Below are positions 16,396 through 25,455 of a stretch of 64,000 nt of DNA, piece after piece. Position numbers and translations under genes: made by a program. The stretch lies in assembly GCA_963698565.1 (NCBI GenBank), contig CAVORH010000040.1, positions 1 to 64,000 on the forward strand, written 5' to 3'. A model generated the notes under the pieces. That model had not been told where the DNA came from. It saw only the letters and a program-made list of their open reading frames with translations, and did not search any database. This stretch comes from Sva-07 sp963698565 (GTDB lineage: Bacteria > Actinomycetota > Acidimicrobiia > Acidimicrobiales > Ilumatobacteraceae). The stretch's first letter is position 1, and each line of letters starts with the position of its first letter.

Positions 16396-16887
16396 ATGCG
16401 CCGATCCCTGTTCGCACTCGCTCTCGCCGGCACGCTCGCTGTGGCCGCGTGTTCGAGCGGCGACGATTCGCCGACCGGCGACGCCGGCGGTTCGGGCACC
16501 GTCGCAGCGCAGGCGGACGACACGGGGGACCAGAGCGACGACTCCGGCGATTCCGCCGAACAGCAAGCCCTGCTCGGCGTCACGGTCTCGGGGCCGCCCG
16601 GGACCGTCGTCGAGATGAGCGCCGTCACCGTCGCCCAGGGCGAAGAGCAAGCGCCGTTGGAGTGGGTCTTCACGATCGAGGACGAGGAGGAGCGGCTGTT
16701 GTTCTCGGTCTTCGTCGACAGCGCGGTCGCCACGTTCGAGGTCACCGAGGGTGGGCCGGCGGTCGTGTCGACGATCACCGGCGCTGCCGTCGATCCGGAG
16801 GATCCGTTCGCCGGCGTCGAGGTGCTCGAGACCTTCGAGACGGCCGACGCGGCCGTCGGTGAACCGGTCGAACTCGCCATGCCATAG
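16396..16887 (+). CDS. Secreted lipoprotein, function unknown
   Basis: 163 residues. The N-terminus MRRSLFALALAGTLAVAAC is a lipoprotein signal peptide with the lipobox VAAC. The next ~40 residues are Asp/Gly/Ser-rich spacer, and the C-terminal half looks like a small beta-rich domain ending ETADAAVGEPVELAMP. GGAGGT just upstream of ATG 16396 is a good ribosome binding site and favours this start over GTG 16384. It is membrane-anchored outside the cell. I do not recognise a named family. Confidence 0.75.
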   Translation: MRRSLFALALAGTLAVAACSSGDDSPTGDAGGSGTVAAQADDTGDQSDDSGDSAEQQALLGVTVSGPPGTVVEMSAVTVAQGEEQAPLEWVFTIEDEEERLLFSVFVDSAVATFEVTEGGPAVVSTITGAAVDPEDPFAGVEVLETFETADAAVGEPVELAMP

Positions 16888-16964
16888 CGTCTCCTCCGAC
16901 GCCTTTCGCGTTTCCTTCGGTTGTCATCCGAGACCGCTCACCTTGCGATCGGAGACTCCGATCC

Positions 16965-17729
16965 ATGGCACGTCCCACCGCCCGTCGCGCGTCCGCGGCA
17001 CTCCTGCTCCCGCTGCAACTGTTCCTGGCTGCCGGGTGGCTCCGCGCGGGTGTCGAGAAGGTCATCGATCCGAGCTGGTGGACAGGTGACGCGTTGCTCC
17101 GTTTCCTCGACGAGCAGGCGACGGAGATGCTGCCGTACTTCACTCCGTTCTCGGATCACGTGGTGGCGCCATGGGCCGGTGGAGTCGCATGGTTGGTTGC
17201 GCTGACGCAGCTCGCCATCGGGGTCTGTCTGCTCGCCAACCGCCACGTCCGAGCCGCGCTGTGGGCCGGGGTGCTCCTCAACGTGTGCTTCACGATGGCG
17301 GGCAGGGTGAATCCCTCCGCCTTCTATCTGGTCATGGAGGCGGCGCTGTTGCTCGCACTGAGCCGCCCGGTCGCAGTGCGAATCGCACAGCGCCGCGCGT
17401 TGTTGTGGGTGATCCTGGGGGCCGCGTCGCTGCCGTTCGCCCGCACACTGCATCCTGCGGAGGTGATCGACGATCCGGCACTGATGCTTGCGTTCGTCCC
17501 GATGCTGGTCGCGGTGACGACCCTCGCGATGGCGACATCATCGGGCTCGCTCGACGACCTGGCACGCTGGTACCTCCCTTCGCTTCAACGGTCGAGCGAC
17601 CATGTCCGGAGGCGTATGGTTCGATCCGAGGAGGCGCACCCAGATGACGAGCTTGCAGCATCGGCCGAACACCGCGCTGGTGGTGATCGACGTCCAGAAC
17701 GACGTGGTGGGCAACGCGTACGAGCGTGA
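16965..17729 (+). CDS. DoxX-like integral membrane protein
   Basis: 254 residues. Several hydrophobic segments are visible (residues ~10-28, 65-90, 95-115, 120-140, 145-160 and 175-195). The start ALLLPLQLFLAAGWLRAGVEKVIDPSWW resembles the first helix and loop of DoxX/TQO-small-subunit-like proteins, but the link is weak. The last ~35 residues are basic, low in hydrophobicity, and overlap the start of the next gene by 86 nt. Such a long overlap is odd; it could be a real tail, or an indel may have removed the true stop. Confidence 0.6.
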   Translation: MARPTARRASAALLLPLQLFLAAGWLRAGVEKVIDPSWWTGDALLRFLDEQATEMLPYFTPFSDHVVAPWAGGVAWLVALTQLAIGVCLLANRHVRAALWAGVLLNVCFTMAGRVNPSAFYLVMEAALLLALSRPVAVRIAQRRALLWVILGAASLPFARTLHPAEVIDDPALMLAFVPMLVAVTTLAMATSSGSLDDLARWYLPSLQRSSDHVRRRMVRSEEAHPDDELAASAEHRAGGDRRPERRGGQRVRA

Positions 17730-18222
17730 TCAGGTGGTGGCCACCATCGGCACCCTCGTCGATCGTGCCCGAATCAGCGGCGTCCCGGTGATCTGGGTCC
17801 AGCACGGCGACGACCAACTCGTCGCCGACACCCACGGTTGGCAGATCGTGCCGGAGTTGGAGCCCGCTCCGTTCGAGCCGATCGTGCGAAAGACCTTCGG
17901 CGATTCGTTCGAGGCGACCACGCTCGAAACCGAACTCGCCGAGCGCGGTGTCGGCCGCGTGATCGTCACGGGGGCGCAGACCGACGCGTGCATCCGTGCG
18001 ACGCTGCACGGCGCGTTCGTACGGGGCTACGACACGACGCTCGTGTCCGACGGGCACACCACCGAGGACTTCTCCGAGTACGGGCTGCCTCCTGCCGACA
18101 AGGTGATCGCGCACACCAACATGTACTGGACCTGGCAGGCGGGACCCGATCGCACCGCCGACGTGATGGCCGCCGCCGACGTCACCTTCGACGCCGCCGC
18201 AGCATCTTCCGCCTCCACCTGA
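17644..18222 (+). CDS. Isochorismatase-family cysteine hydrolase
   Basis: 192 residues. The catalytic triad can be read: Asp in LVVIDVQND, Lys in VRKTFGDSF and Cys in GAQTDACIRAT, all in the expected order. Members hydrolyse amides or vinyl ethers such as nicotinamide, ureidoacrylate or isochorismate; the substrate cannot be fixed here. GAGGAGGCG eight bases upstream of ATG 17644 is a strong ribosome binding site and decides the start against GTG 17602. The 5' end overlaps the DoxX-like gene. Confidence 0.87.
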   Translation: MTSLQHRPNTALVVIDVQNDVVGNAYERDQVVATIGTLVDRARISGVPVIWVQHGDDQLVADTHGWQIVPELEPAPFEPIVRKTFGDSFEATTLETELAERGVGRVIVTGAQTDACIRATLHGAFVRGYDTTLVSDGHTTEDFSEYGLPPADKVIAHTNMYWTWQAGPDRTADVMAAADVTFDAAAASSAST

Positions 18223-18276
18223 CGACGGCGTGCGGCCGGGTCGGTGCCGGTCGGCCGGCCCACCTAGGTTCGGGCC

Positions 18277-19185
18277 ATGACCGATCGACTGCCCGCCGTT
18301 TCCCTCGCCGCCTCTCCCGGCCGCCGCACGACCGCCATCGAGTTGGCCGCCGAGATCGAGCGGCGTGGGTTCTCGGGGATCTACTGCCCGAGCTTCGGTG
18401 ACGCGATGGGGCTCTGCCTGTCGATCGCCCATGCGACGACCACCATCGAGTTCGGCACGTCGATCCAACCGATCTACCTCCAGCATCCGGTGGCCCTTGC
18501 CACGTCGGCCAGCTACCTCCACGAGATCGCCGGCGGCCGGTTCCGCCTCGGTGTCGGCGTCACGCACGGCCCGGTGATCGAGCGGCTCGGGGTCGACACC
18601 GGCAAGCCGCTGAGCGACATGCGTGACTACGTCACGACGATGCGCTCGGTGGGTGAGTCGATGGGCGGGCTGCCCCCGGTCGTGCTCGCCACCCTGCGCG
18701 ACAAGATGGTCGGACTCTCGGTCGAGGTCGGCGACGGAGCCGTCTGGGCGAACGCCTCGCGCAGCCGGATGGCGCACTCGTTGGCGTTGATTCCCGACGA
18801 CCGCCTGGCCGACGGCTTCTCGATCGGCAACATGATCCCGACGGTGATCGACGACGACATCGACGCCGCCCGAGCCCGCAACCGCAAGACCCTGCAGGGC
18901 TACGTCGCGCTGCCGAACTATCGCAACTACTGGATCGAGGCGGGGTACGAGGCCGAGATGGTCGCGGTGCAGGAGGCGCTCGCCGCCAAGGACGCCGATG
19001 CGGTGATGGCGGCGATGAGCGACCGCTGGCTCGACGACTGCACCCTGTCGGGCTCCGTCGGCCGGATACGCGAGCAGGTCGAGGCCTGGTTCGACGCCGG
19101 GGTCACCGCGCCGATCCTCGTGCCGTCGTCGACGTCAGGGGGCCAGGCCAAGGCCTTCACCGAACTGTTCGACGCCTTCGCCTGA
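18277..19185 (+). CDS. Luciferase-like (LLM class) F420-dependent oxidoreductase
   Basis: 302 residues with the TIM-barrel layout of bacterial-luciferase-like flavin/F420 enzymes: AAEIERRGFSGIYC, GTSIQPIYLQHPVALA, LHEIAGGRFRLGVGVTHG and a C-terminal SGSVGRIREQVEAWFDAGV. In Actinobacteria this group mostly uses coenzyme F420, but cofactor and substrate are inferred. It converges on the aldo/keto reductase gene, and two inverted repeats lie between the 3' ends. Confidence 0.85.
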   Translation: MTDRLPAVSLAASPGRRTTAIELAAEIERRGFSGIYCPSFGDAMGLCLSIAHATTTIEFGTSIQPIYLQHPVALATSASYLHEIAGGRFRLGVGVTHGPVIERLGVDTGKPLSDMRDYVTTMRSVGESMGGLPPVVLATLRDKMVGLSVEVGDGAVWANASRSRMAHSLALIPDDRLADGFSIGNMIPTVIDDDIDAARARNRKTLQGYVALPNYRNYWIEAGYEAEMVAVQEALAAKDADAVMAAMSDRWLDDCTLSGSVGRIREQVEAWFDAGVTAPILVPSSTSGGQAKAFTELFDAFA

Positions 19186-19201
19186 CCCCGCCCACCCCGG
19201 T

Positions 19202-19244
19202 GCGATGAGTTTCGGCGCGCACAGGTCGCGCTCAGACTCATCGC
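19202..19244. repeat. Inverted repeat, copy 1 (GCGATGAGT...ACTCATCGC)
   Basis: A perfect 9-bp stem, GCGATGAGT/ACTCATCGC, encloses 25 bases (TTCGGCGCGCACAGGTCGCG and a short tail). A second copy with the same interior starts at 19263. Both lie between two convergent genes, so a transcription-termination or RNA-processing role is plausible, though there is no U-tract. Confidence 0.7.
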
Positions 19245-19262
19245 TGTTGCCGCCCATCCCGG

Positions 19263-19307
19263 TGTGATGAGTTTCGGCGCGCACAGGTCGCGCTGGAGAC
19301 TCATCGC
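19263..19307. repeat. Inverted repeat, copy 2 (GTGATGAGT...ACTCATCGC)
   Basis: Second copy of the 19202 element. The interior TTCGGCGCGCACAGGTCGCG is identical, and two extra bases precede the right arm. The first stem pair has become G-T. It abuts the 3' end of the aldo/keto reductase gene. Confidence 0.7.
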
Positions 19308-19315
19308 ATGGTGGG

Positions 19316-20287
<972 letters not shown>

Positions 20288-20343
20288 GGTGCGGACCCTA
20301 CGACGCAGCGACACCGACGTCGCCGTCGAAGTACGTTCGGTCG

Positions 20344-21756
20344 ATGGCCGAGATCTCCCGTGCTCACATCCTCGACGCGTGCCGGTACTTCGACTCGTGG
20401 GTGGCGTTCCGTCTGCACGCCGAGCGTGTCCCCGGTGTGCAGGCGGCGGTGTTGCACGCCGACGACGTGGTGCTGTCGACGGCGCACGGCGTCTCGAGCG
20501 TTGCCACCGACGAGCCGCTCACCGACCGCCACCTGTTCCGCATCGCCTCGCACTCCAAGACGTTCACGGCGACGGCGATCATGCAGCTGGTCGAGGGTGG
20601 ACTCGTCCGGCTCGACGACACCGTTGGGCAGTGGATCCCCGATCTGGTCGAGTCGTCGATCTCGTCGGTGACGATCCGCGAGCTGGTGTCGCACGCCGGT
20701 GGGCTCACCCGGGACGGAGCCGACGGCGACTTCTGGCAGCTGTACCGGGGCTTTCCCGATCGGTCCGAGCTGCTCCGGGTCGCCGCCGACGATGCCGCGG
20801 TCCTCCAGCGCAACGAGCGGTTCAAGTACTCCAACATCGGGTTCTCACTGCTCGGTGTGATCATCGAGGCGGCGAGCGGCCAGCCGTACAACGCGTACGT
20901 CGCGGAGCACATCGTCGGCCGGCTCGGCCTGACCGACACCGGGCCCGAGTACGACCCGTTGCGCGCAGCGGAGTACGCCGGTGGCCACAGCGCCCTGAGC
21001 TACGCCGACACACGCATCCCGATCGACCACGTCGACACCGCCGCGATGGCGGCGGCGACCGGCTTCTTCTCGACGGCGTCGGATCTGGTGCGGTACACGT
21101 CGGCGCACTTCCAGCACGACGAACGGTTGCTCGGCGACGATTCCAAGCGCCAGATGCAACATGCCGAATGGGACGTCGACGGGACCGACACCTCGTACGG
21201 ATTCGGATTCGGCATTGCGACCATCGGTGAACGGCGGGTGCTCGGCCACGGCGGTGGATATCCGGGCCACATCACACGTACCTTCTTCGATCCGGTCGAC
21301 CGGTTGTCGGTCTCGGTGTTCACGAACGCGATCGACGGTCCGGCGCTGGCCTGGGCCACTGCGGCGATCCGGTTGATCGACCTCGCCGCAGACGAAGATG
21401 GTGGCGACCGTCGACCGGCCGCCGAACTCGCCCCCTACTGCGGACGGTTCGCCTCGCTGTGGGGCGTCTACGACATCGTCGACCTGGGCGGTCGGCTGTA
21501 CCAACTCGATCCGTCGGTCGCCGACCCCGTGATGAGCCCGACGAGACTCGACGTGATCGACGAGCGCACGCTGTGCATTGCCTCCACGATCGGGTACGGA
21601 TCACGCGGCGAACGCATCTCGTACGAGTTCGCCGACGACGGCTCGGTCGCGTCGGTGCGCGCCGGCAGTGGCACGACGGCGTTGCCGATCGACGCGTACC
21701 GGGCGGCGCTGCACGGCCGTGACCGGGTCGGCCCCGGCGACCCGATCCGGCCCTGA
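20344..21756 (+). CDS. Serine hydrolase, beta-lactamase (class C/PBP) family
   Basis: 470 residues. The SxxK nucleophile motif is SHSK, the second motif is YSN (KYSNIGFSLLG), and HGGG (LGHGGGYPGH) replaces the KTG box. These mark the class C beta-lactamase/esterase/D-aminopeptidase family. A C-terminal ~120-residue beta-rich domain (YCGRFASLWGVYDIVDLGG) resembles the lipocalin-like tail of such hydrolases. No signal peptide is seen, so it is likely cytoplasmic and a peptidase or esterase rather than a resistance enzyme. A 52-bp intergenic repeat lies 17 nt downstream. Confidence 0.85.
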   Translation: MAEISRAHILDACRYFDSWVAFRLHAERVPGVQAAVLHADDVVLSTAHGVSSVATDEPLTDRHLFRIASHSKTFTATAIMQLVEGGLVRLDDTVGQWIPDLVESSISSVTIRELVSHAGGLTRDGADGDFWQLYRGFPDRSELLRVAADDAAVLQRNERFKYSNIGFSLLGVIIEAASGQPYNAYVAEHIVGRLGLTDTGPEYDPLRAAEYAGGHSALSYADTRIPIDHVDTAAMAAATGFFSTASDLVRYTSAHFQHDERLLGDDSKRQMQHAEWDVDGTDTSYGFGFGIATIGERRVLGHGGGYPGHITRTFFDPVDRLSVSVFTNAIDGPALAWATAAIRLIDLAADEDGGDRRPAAELAPYCGRFASLWGVYDIVDLGGRLYQLDPSVADPVMSPTRLDVIDERTLCIASTIGYGSRGERISYEFADDGSVASVRAGSGTTALPIDAYRAALHGRDRVGPGDPIRP

Positions 21757-21772
21757 CCCCGCCCACAGTTCA

Positions 21773-21824
21773 CGTTTGCGGTCAGATTCCGGTGGACCGC
21801 ACCACCGAAATCGCGTCGCAAACG
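21773..21824. repeat. 52-bp intergenic palindromic repeat, copy A
   Basis: First of five copies of a 52-base element. Its ends are CGTTTGCG and CGCAAACG, and its centre is GGTGGACCGCACCACCGAAA. It lies between the beta-lactamase-family gene and the phytanoyl-CoA-dioxygenase-like gene, 53 nt before the latter's start. Confidence 0.8.
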
Positions 21825-21877
21825 TCGGAGGTGCCTTCAACCCGAGGGCGGGGAGTGAATCCTGGAATGATCGGATC

Positions 21878-22690
21878 GTGATCAGACGAGTGGGCAAGAA
21901 CCTCGCCGTGCTGTCCGACGAGGTTCCCGACGCCAGCGTCGAGCTCGAGCGCAATGGATTCACCGTGTTGCGCGGTGTGTTCCCCGACGACGAGTTGGCC
22001 GCCTTGCGTGCGGAACTCGACGACGTGTTCGCCACCACCGAACCCGAACGCGGCCGCAACGACGAGTACCGCTACGAGATGCTCAACCGTGGCCCGCGGT
22101 CGCAGGACGCGCTCGGGAACCCGGCGATCCTGGCGGCGATCGAGCCGCTGCTCGGCGACGACTGTCACGTCATCGCCAACACCGCGTGGCGCAACCCGCC
22201 GGAGTTCGCCGGGGGCCCGTGGCACTGCGATGCGGGCCCGCACGTCCCGCGTCCGGCGGGCGTCGAGTGGGACGACCGCATCCCGTACCCGGTGTTCGCC
22301 ATCGGTGCCCATCTGCTGCTCCAGGACTGTCGACGGCCAGACGGTCCGACGGCGGTGGTTCCGGGCAGTCACCGTTCGGGCCGCCTCGCCCCGATGTCGC
22401 AGATCGAGGACCCCGACCTCACCTACGACGGTCGGGCCCCGGTGCGGCTGGAGGGCGCCGCCGGCGACGTCGCGCTGTTCGTCTCCGACGTGTGGCATCG
22501 CGGTACACCGGCGACGGGCGGCAGCGGCCGGTGCTTCCTGCAGGTGCACTACGGCCGCCGCGACATCGCGCAGCGCATCCGCACCACCGAGGTGGCCAAC
22601 CACCTCTCGCCCGAGGCGATCGACCGTGCGACCACGCCGCGGCAGCGCGACCTCGTCGGCCTGCACGACCCGTACTTCTACGACGGGTGA
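21878..22690 (+). CDS. Phytanoyl-CoA dioxygenase (PhyH) family Fe(II)/2-oxoglutarate oxygenase
   Basis: 270 residues with a GTG start. The 2-His-1-carboxylate iron triad is readable: GPWHCDAGP supplies His and Asp, and DVWHRGTP supplies the distal His. RCFLQVHYGRRD provides the Arg that would hold 2-oxoglutarate. PGSHRSGRL is a typical PhyH loop. It would hydroxylate an unactivated carbon; the substrate is unknown. It ends 3 nt before the linalool-dehydratase-like gene and is certainly cotranscribed with it, which suggests hydroxylation and dehydration/isomerisation of the same isoprenoid-like substrate. Confidence 0.85.
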   Translation: MIRRVGKNLAVLSDEVPDASVELERNGFTVLRGVFPDDELAALRAELDDVFATTEPERGRNDEYRYEMLNRGPRSQDALGNPAILAAIEPLLGDDCHVIANTAWRNPPEFAGGPWHCDAGPHVPRPAGVEWDDRIPYPVFAIGAHLLLQDCRRPDGPTAVVPGSHRSGRLAPMSQIEDPDLTYDGRAPVRLEGAAGDVALFVSDVWHRGTPATGGSGRCFLQVHYGRRDIAQRIRTTEVANHLSPEAIDRATTPRQRDLVGLHDPYFYDG

Positions 22691-22693
22691 TCG

Positions 22694-24166
22694 ATGCTCT
22701 CGCAACGATCGCTCGGCTGGTTGCGCTACCTGCACCGCAAGGCCCACACCCCCGACGACTGGAGTCGCACCGGGCACCCGCATCCGCACTGGGATGATCG
22801 GTCCGATCCGCCGATGGCGAGTTGGCACCGCTTCGATCTCGTCGACTCCTCCTACGCGATGGGGTTGATGGCGCATCGCACCCCGGCGTGGACCGAGCCG
22901 TACGTGGCGATCCTCGACCAGTTGATCGAGCGTCACACCGGGTGGTGGTCGGCTGCCGACTGGCTCACCCAGTTCGGCCACGACCCCGACCGAGGCGACT
23001 ACCCCGACATCTACCGGCTCTTCATCCCGCCCGAGCTGTGGGGCGAGTACGACGTGCCCGGTTGGACCGCCAACGGCATCGAGCCGTGGGGTCTCCAGAT
23101 GGATCCGGTGGCGGCCGACGGGATGCTGTTCTACAAGGGCTTCCTGCTCGTGCTGCTCGGCATCCGCTCGATGGTCGACAACGCGCCCGCCGGGCCCGAT
23201 CGGTGGAACGAGCCGTTCGAGATGATTCGCGACGGTGACCACACGTTCACCTGGACCCACGGCGAGATCGCCGACCATCTGCGACGCCAATGGCTGGCCG
23301 CACCGATCGGGTGTCATTGAGAGAACACCAAGGTCTGGCCGTTTTGACTGGCCGGTGCCGGCCTCGGTCTGAGGCTCCACGACAACCGGTACGGAACCGA
23401 CTTCCATCGGCAGGCGTTCGAGCCATGGTGGTCGTACGCCCGCGAGCACTACCTCGACCTCGCGAGCACGGCGATGCCCGAGATGACGACCTTCTACTAC
23501 GACCCGCAGCTCGACGTGCACCACCGCCTACCGGTCGCGGCCGCGTTGACGACGTCCTTCTACGCCGCGCCGCAGGTGCCCGGCGATGCCCGTCGTCTGT
23601 TCGACGCCGGGTGCGTCTCGGCAGGGTTCTCCCGTCCGCTGGCGACGCCGATCTCGGCGAGCCGAGCGGTGGGTTCGTCGTTGGTGCTCGCTCGTGAGTG
23701 GGGTCTGTCCGAGCTCGAGGGCCGGCTGGCCGAGGCCGTCGAGCTGTCGTACGAACCGACTTGGGACACCGACCGTGGCGAGTTCACCTGGGGGCTGGGA
23801 CTGGGCGAGCCGTTTCCGCGCGGCCAGTTCAACGCCTTCCTGGCTGCGGCGGAGGCGACGGGCCCGGGGGAGTGGAGCCGGCTCTCGGCGGCGCCGCTCG
23901 AACGGTGCCCACAGCTGGTCGACGTCGACTTCCCGGCGATGGCGTTCACCCGCGCCGAATGGGTCGACGGGAATCTCCGCCTCCGGTTGGCGCCGTTGCG
24001 CGTGAACCCGTCGGTGTTCACGAGTTTCCGTCTCGTCGGCGCCGAGCCGCGCAACTGGGACGTGCACGGCCTCGACGGCGTCAGCCTCGACCTCACGACG
24101 TCGGGCCTGAACATCCGGGTGCCGATGGTCCACGCCGACCTCGAACTGATTCGCGGGAGCTACTGA
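22694..24166 (+). CDS. Linalool dehydratase/isomerase-like protein with two in-frame UGA codons (candidate double selenoprotein)
   Basis: One frame runs 490 codons from ATG 22694, broken only by TGA at 23318-23320 and 23345-23347 (codons 209 and 218). The N-terminal half (WHRFDLVDSSYAMGLMAHRT; TANGIEPWGLQMDP; GEIADHLRRQW) and the C-terminal half (GAGLGLRLHDNRYGTDFH; MTTFYYDPQL; LVLAREWGLSELEGRLAEAV) both belong to the linalool dehydratase/isomerase (LDI) fold. The characterised Castellaniella enzyme uses two essential cysteines nine residues apart. Here the context reads H-[UGA]-ENTKVWPF-[UGA]-LAGAG, with the same spacing. Neighbouring genes use TGA as a normal stop, so general reassignment is unlikely, and no indel is needed to join the halves. 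Asp51 and Tyr54 fit other active-site positions. Selenocysteine insertion is inferred; no selA, selB, selC or selD is in the window. A decayed gene is the main alternative. Confidence 0.75.
23322..23345 (+). other. Possible SECIS-like hairpin after the first UGA
   Basis: Directly after UGA 23318, AGAAC pairs with GUUUU (one G-U pair). An A/CC internal loop follows, then CCA pairs with UGG around the loop AGGUC. The GGUC apical motif is the one SelB recognises in E. coli fdhF. The loop lies 10 nt after the UGA, closer than the usual 16-37 nt, so support is partial. Coding constraint (KVW codons) could also produce the motif. Confidence 0.35.
23361..23375 (+). other. SECIS-like hairpin after the second UGA
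   Basis: GCCUC pairs perfectly with GAGGC around the loop GGUCU, and a G-U pair extends the stem. The loop begins after 18 nt following UGA 23345. In E. coli fdhF an AGGUCU loop sits after 17 nt. Distance, loop size and the leading G's therefore match the bacterial SECIS rules as I know them. Confidence 0.5.
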
Positions 24167-24243
24167 CCCGGACCGTTGCGGATTCGTCAAGAAATCTTCA
24201 GGTTTTCCTCAAGTCCGCGTCTGGGACGGCCGAAGACCGATGC

Positions 24244-25416
24244 GTGACTCGAACCATTCGCGTTGTCCTGGCCGCCGGTCTTGCGCTGGCACTCGCCGTT
24301 CCGATGAGTGCCGCCGTTGTCGAGGCGGCCCCAGCCACAGGAGGATCGTCGGACGTCACCACCGGTGCGACGACCACGACGGTGCGAGCGGGCGACAGCC
24401 TCGTCGGGATCGCCCACCGATTCGGCGTCAGGTTGTCGGCGCTGCTCCGAGCGAACTCGATGACACTGACCAGCGTCATCCACCCCGGCGACACGATCGT
24501 GATCCCCGCAGGTGCCTCGATTCCGGCGAGCACCTCACGGGGGTCGTCGACCAGGACGACCGGCGGGTCGGCCGGCTCCGGATCGACGTCCGACTACGTG
24601 GTGCGGTCCGGTGACGCCCTCGCGGGGATCGCGTGGCGCAACGGGGTGACGCTCCGCGCGCTGGTCGAGGCCAACGGCTTGACGGTGGCGAGCGTGATCT
24701 TCCCCGGTCAGACGTTGACCCTCCCGCCCGCCACGAGGGCGATTCCCGAGTCGCGGGCTGCCTCGACGCCCACTGCGGCGTCTGCGACCGGTGTCGGCTC
24801 GGCTGCGACGTCGACCTACGTGGTGCGGTCCGGTGACGCGCTCGCGGGGATCGCGTGGCGCAACGGGGTGACACTCGGTGCGCTGGTCGAGGCCAACGGC
24901 TTGACGGTGGCGAGCGTGATCTTCCCCGGTCAGACGTTGACCCTCCCGCCGGCGACGAAGGCGCTCCCCGCGTCTCGGGCGACGACGACGCAGGCGGTCG
25001 CTCCGACAGCGGCCGGCGCTGCGAGGACCGCGGCATCGGGGTCCGTCGACACGCTGCTCACCTACTTGCGCGAGCAGATCGGCAAACCGTACGAGTTCTT
25101 CAGCGCCGGCCCGGAGACGTTCGACTGCTCCGGCCTCGTGGTCGCCGGCTTCCGCCAACTCGGGGTGTCCGTGCCGCACCAGAGCCGGGCCCTGGCTCGT
25201 CTGGGCACCGAGGTCGACTGGCGCACTGCGCCGATCGTCGCCGGTGACCTCGTGTTCACCTCGGCCGTCAACGACCCCGCACTGATCACCCACGTCGGTG
25301 TCGCTCTCGACTCGCGCACCTGGATCCATGCGGTCGGCCGCGGCCGCACCGTGAGCGTCGGCAGCCTGCCGTCGAGCGATCGGATCATGGCGGTTCGGCG
25401 CCTTCCTCTGCCCTGA
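24244..25416 (+). CDS. Secreted LysM (x3) - NlpC/P60 cell-wall peptidase
   Basis: 390 residues with a GTG start. A signal peptide (IRVVLAAGLALALAVPMSAA) is followed by three LysM peptidoglycan-binding modules (TTVRAGDSLVGIAHRFG; two copies of YVVRSGDALAGIAWRNGVTL) and a C-terminal NlpC/P60 domain (FDCSGLVVAG with the nucleophile Cys, THVGVAL with His, then IHAVGRG). It would cut D-Glu-diaminopimelate-type bonds in peptidoglycan outside the membrane. LysM2 and LysM3 are nearly identical in DNA, a recent internal duplication. AT-richer sequence at 24180-24220 may hold the promoter. Confidence 0.88.
   Translation: MTRTIRVVLAAGLALALAVPMSAAVVEAAPATGGSSDVTTGATTTTVRAGDSLVGIAHRFGVRLSALLRANSMTLTSVIHPGDTIVIPAGASIPASTSRGSSTRTTGGSAGSGSTSDYVVRSGDALAGIAWRNGVTLRALVEANGLTVASVIFPGQTLTLPPATRAIPESRAASTPTAASATGVGSAATSTYVVRSGDALAGIAWRNGVTLGALVEANGLTVASVIFPGQTLTLPPATKALPASRATTTQAVAPTAAGAARTAASGSVDTLLTYLREQIGKPYEFFSAGPETFDCSGLVVAGFRQLGVSVPHQSRALARLGTEVDWRTAPIVAGDLVFTSAVNDPALITHVGVALDSRTWIHAVGRGRTVSVGSLPSSDRIMAVRRLPLP
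24594..24950 (+). repeat. Duplicated LysM-coding unit
   Basis: Two stretches of about 130 bases, from ~24594 and ~24819 (period 225), are almost identical (TACGTGGTGCGGTCCGGTGA, then ATCGCGTGGCGCAACGGGGT). They code for LysM2 and LysM3. A Ser/Thr/Ala-rich linker of unrelated sequence lies between them. Confidence 0.85.
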
Positions 25417-25455
25417 GCGGAGCGAAAGCCGGCCCGTCGTGGCAACATCGAACCG

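Noticed and set aside
23290..23697. Separate + strand ORF bridging the two halves of the LDI-like gene
   Set aside because: It is in another frame and gives no recognisable domain. The LDI frame itself continues through both UGA codons with conserved sequence.
22694..24166. General reassignment of UGA to Trp or Cys in this organism
   Set aside because: Most genes in the window end in TGA, with normal overlapping-stop coupling (ATGA, GTGA, TGATG).
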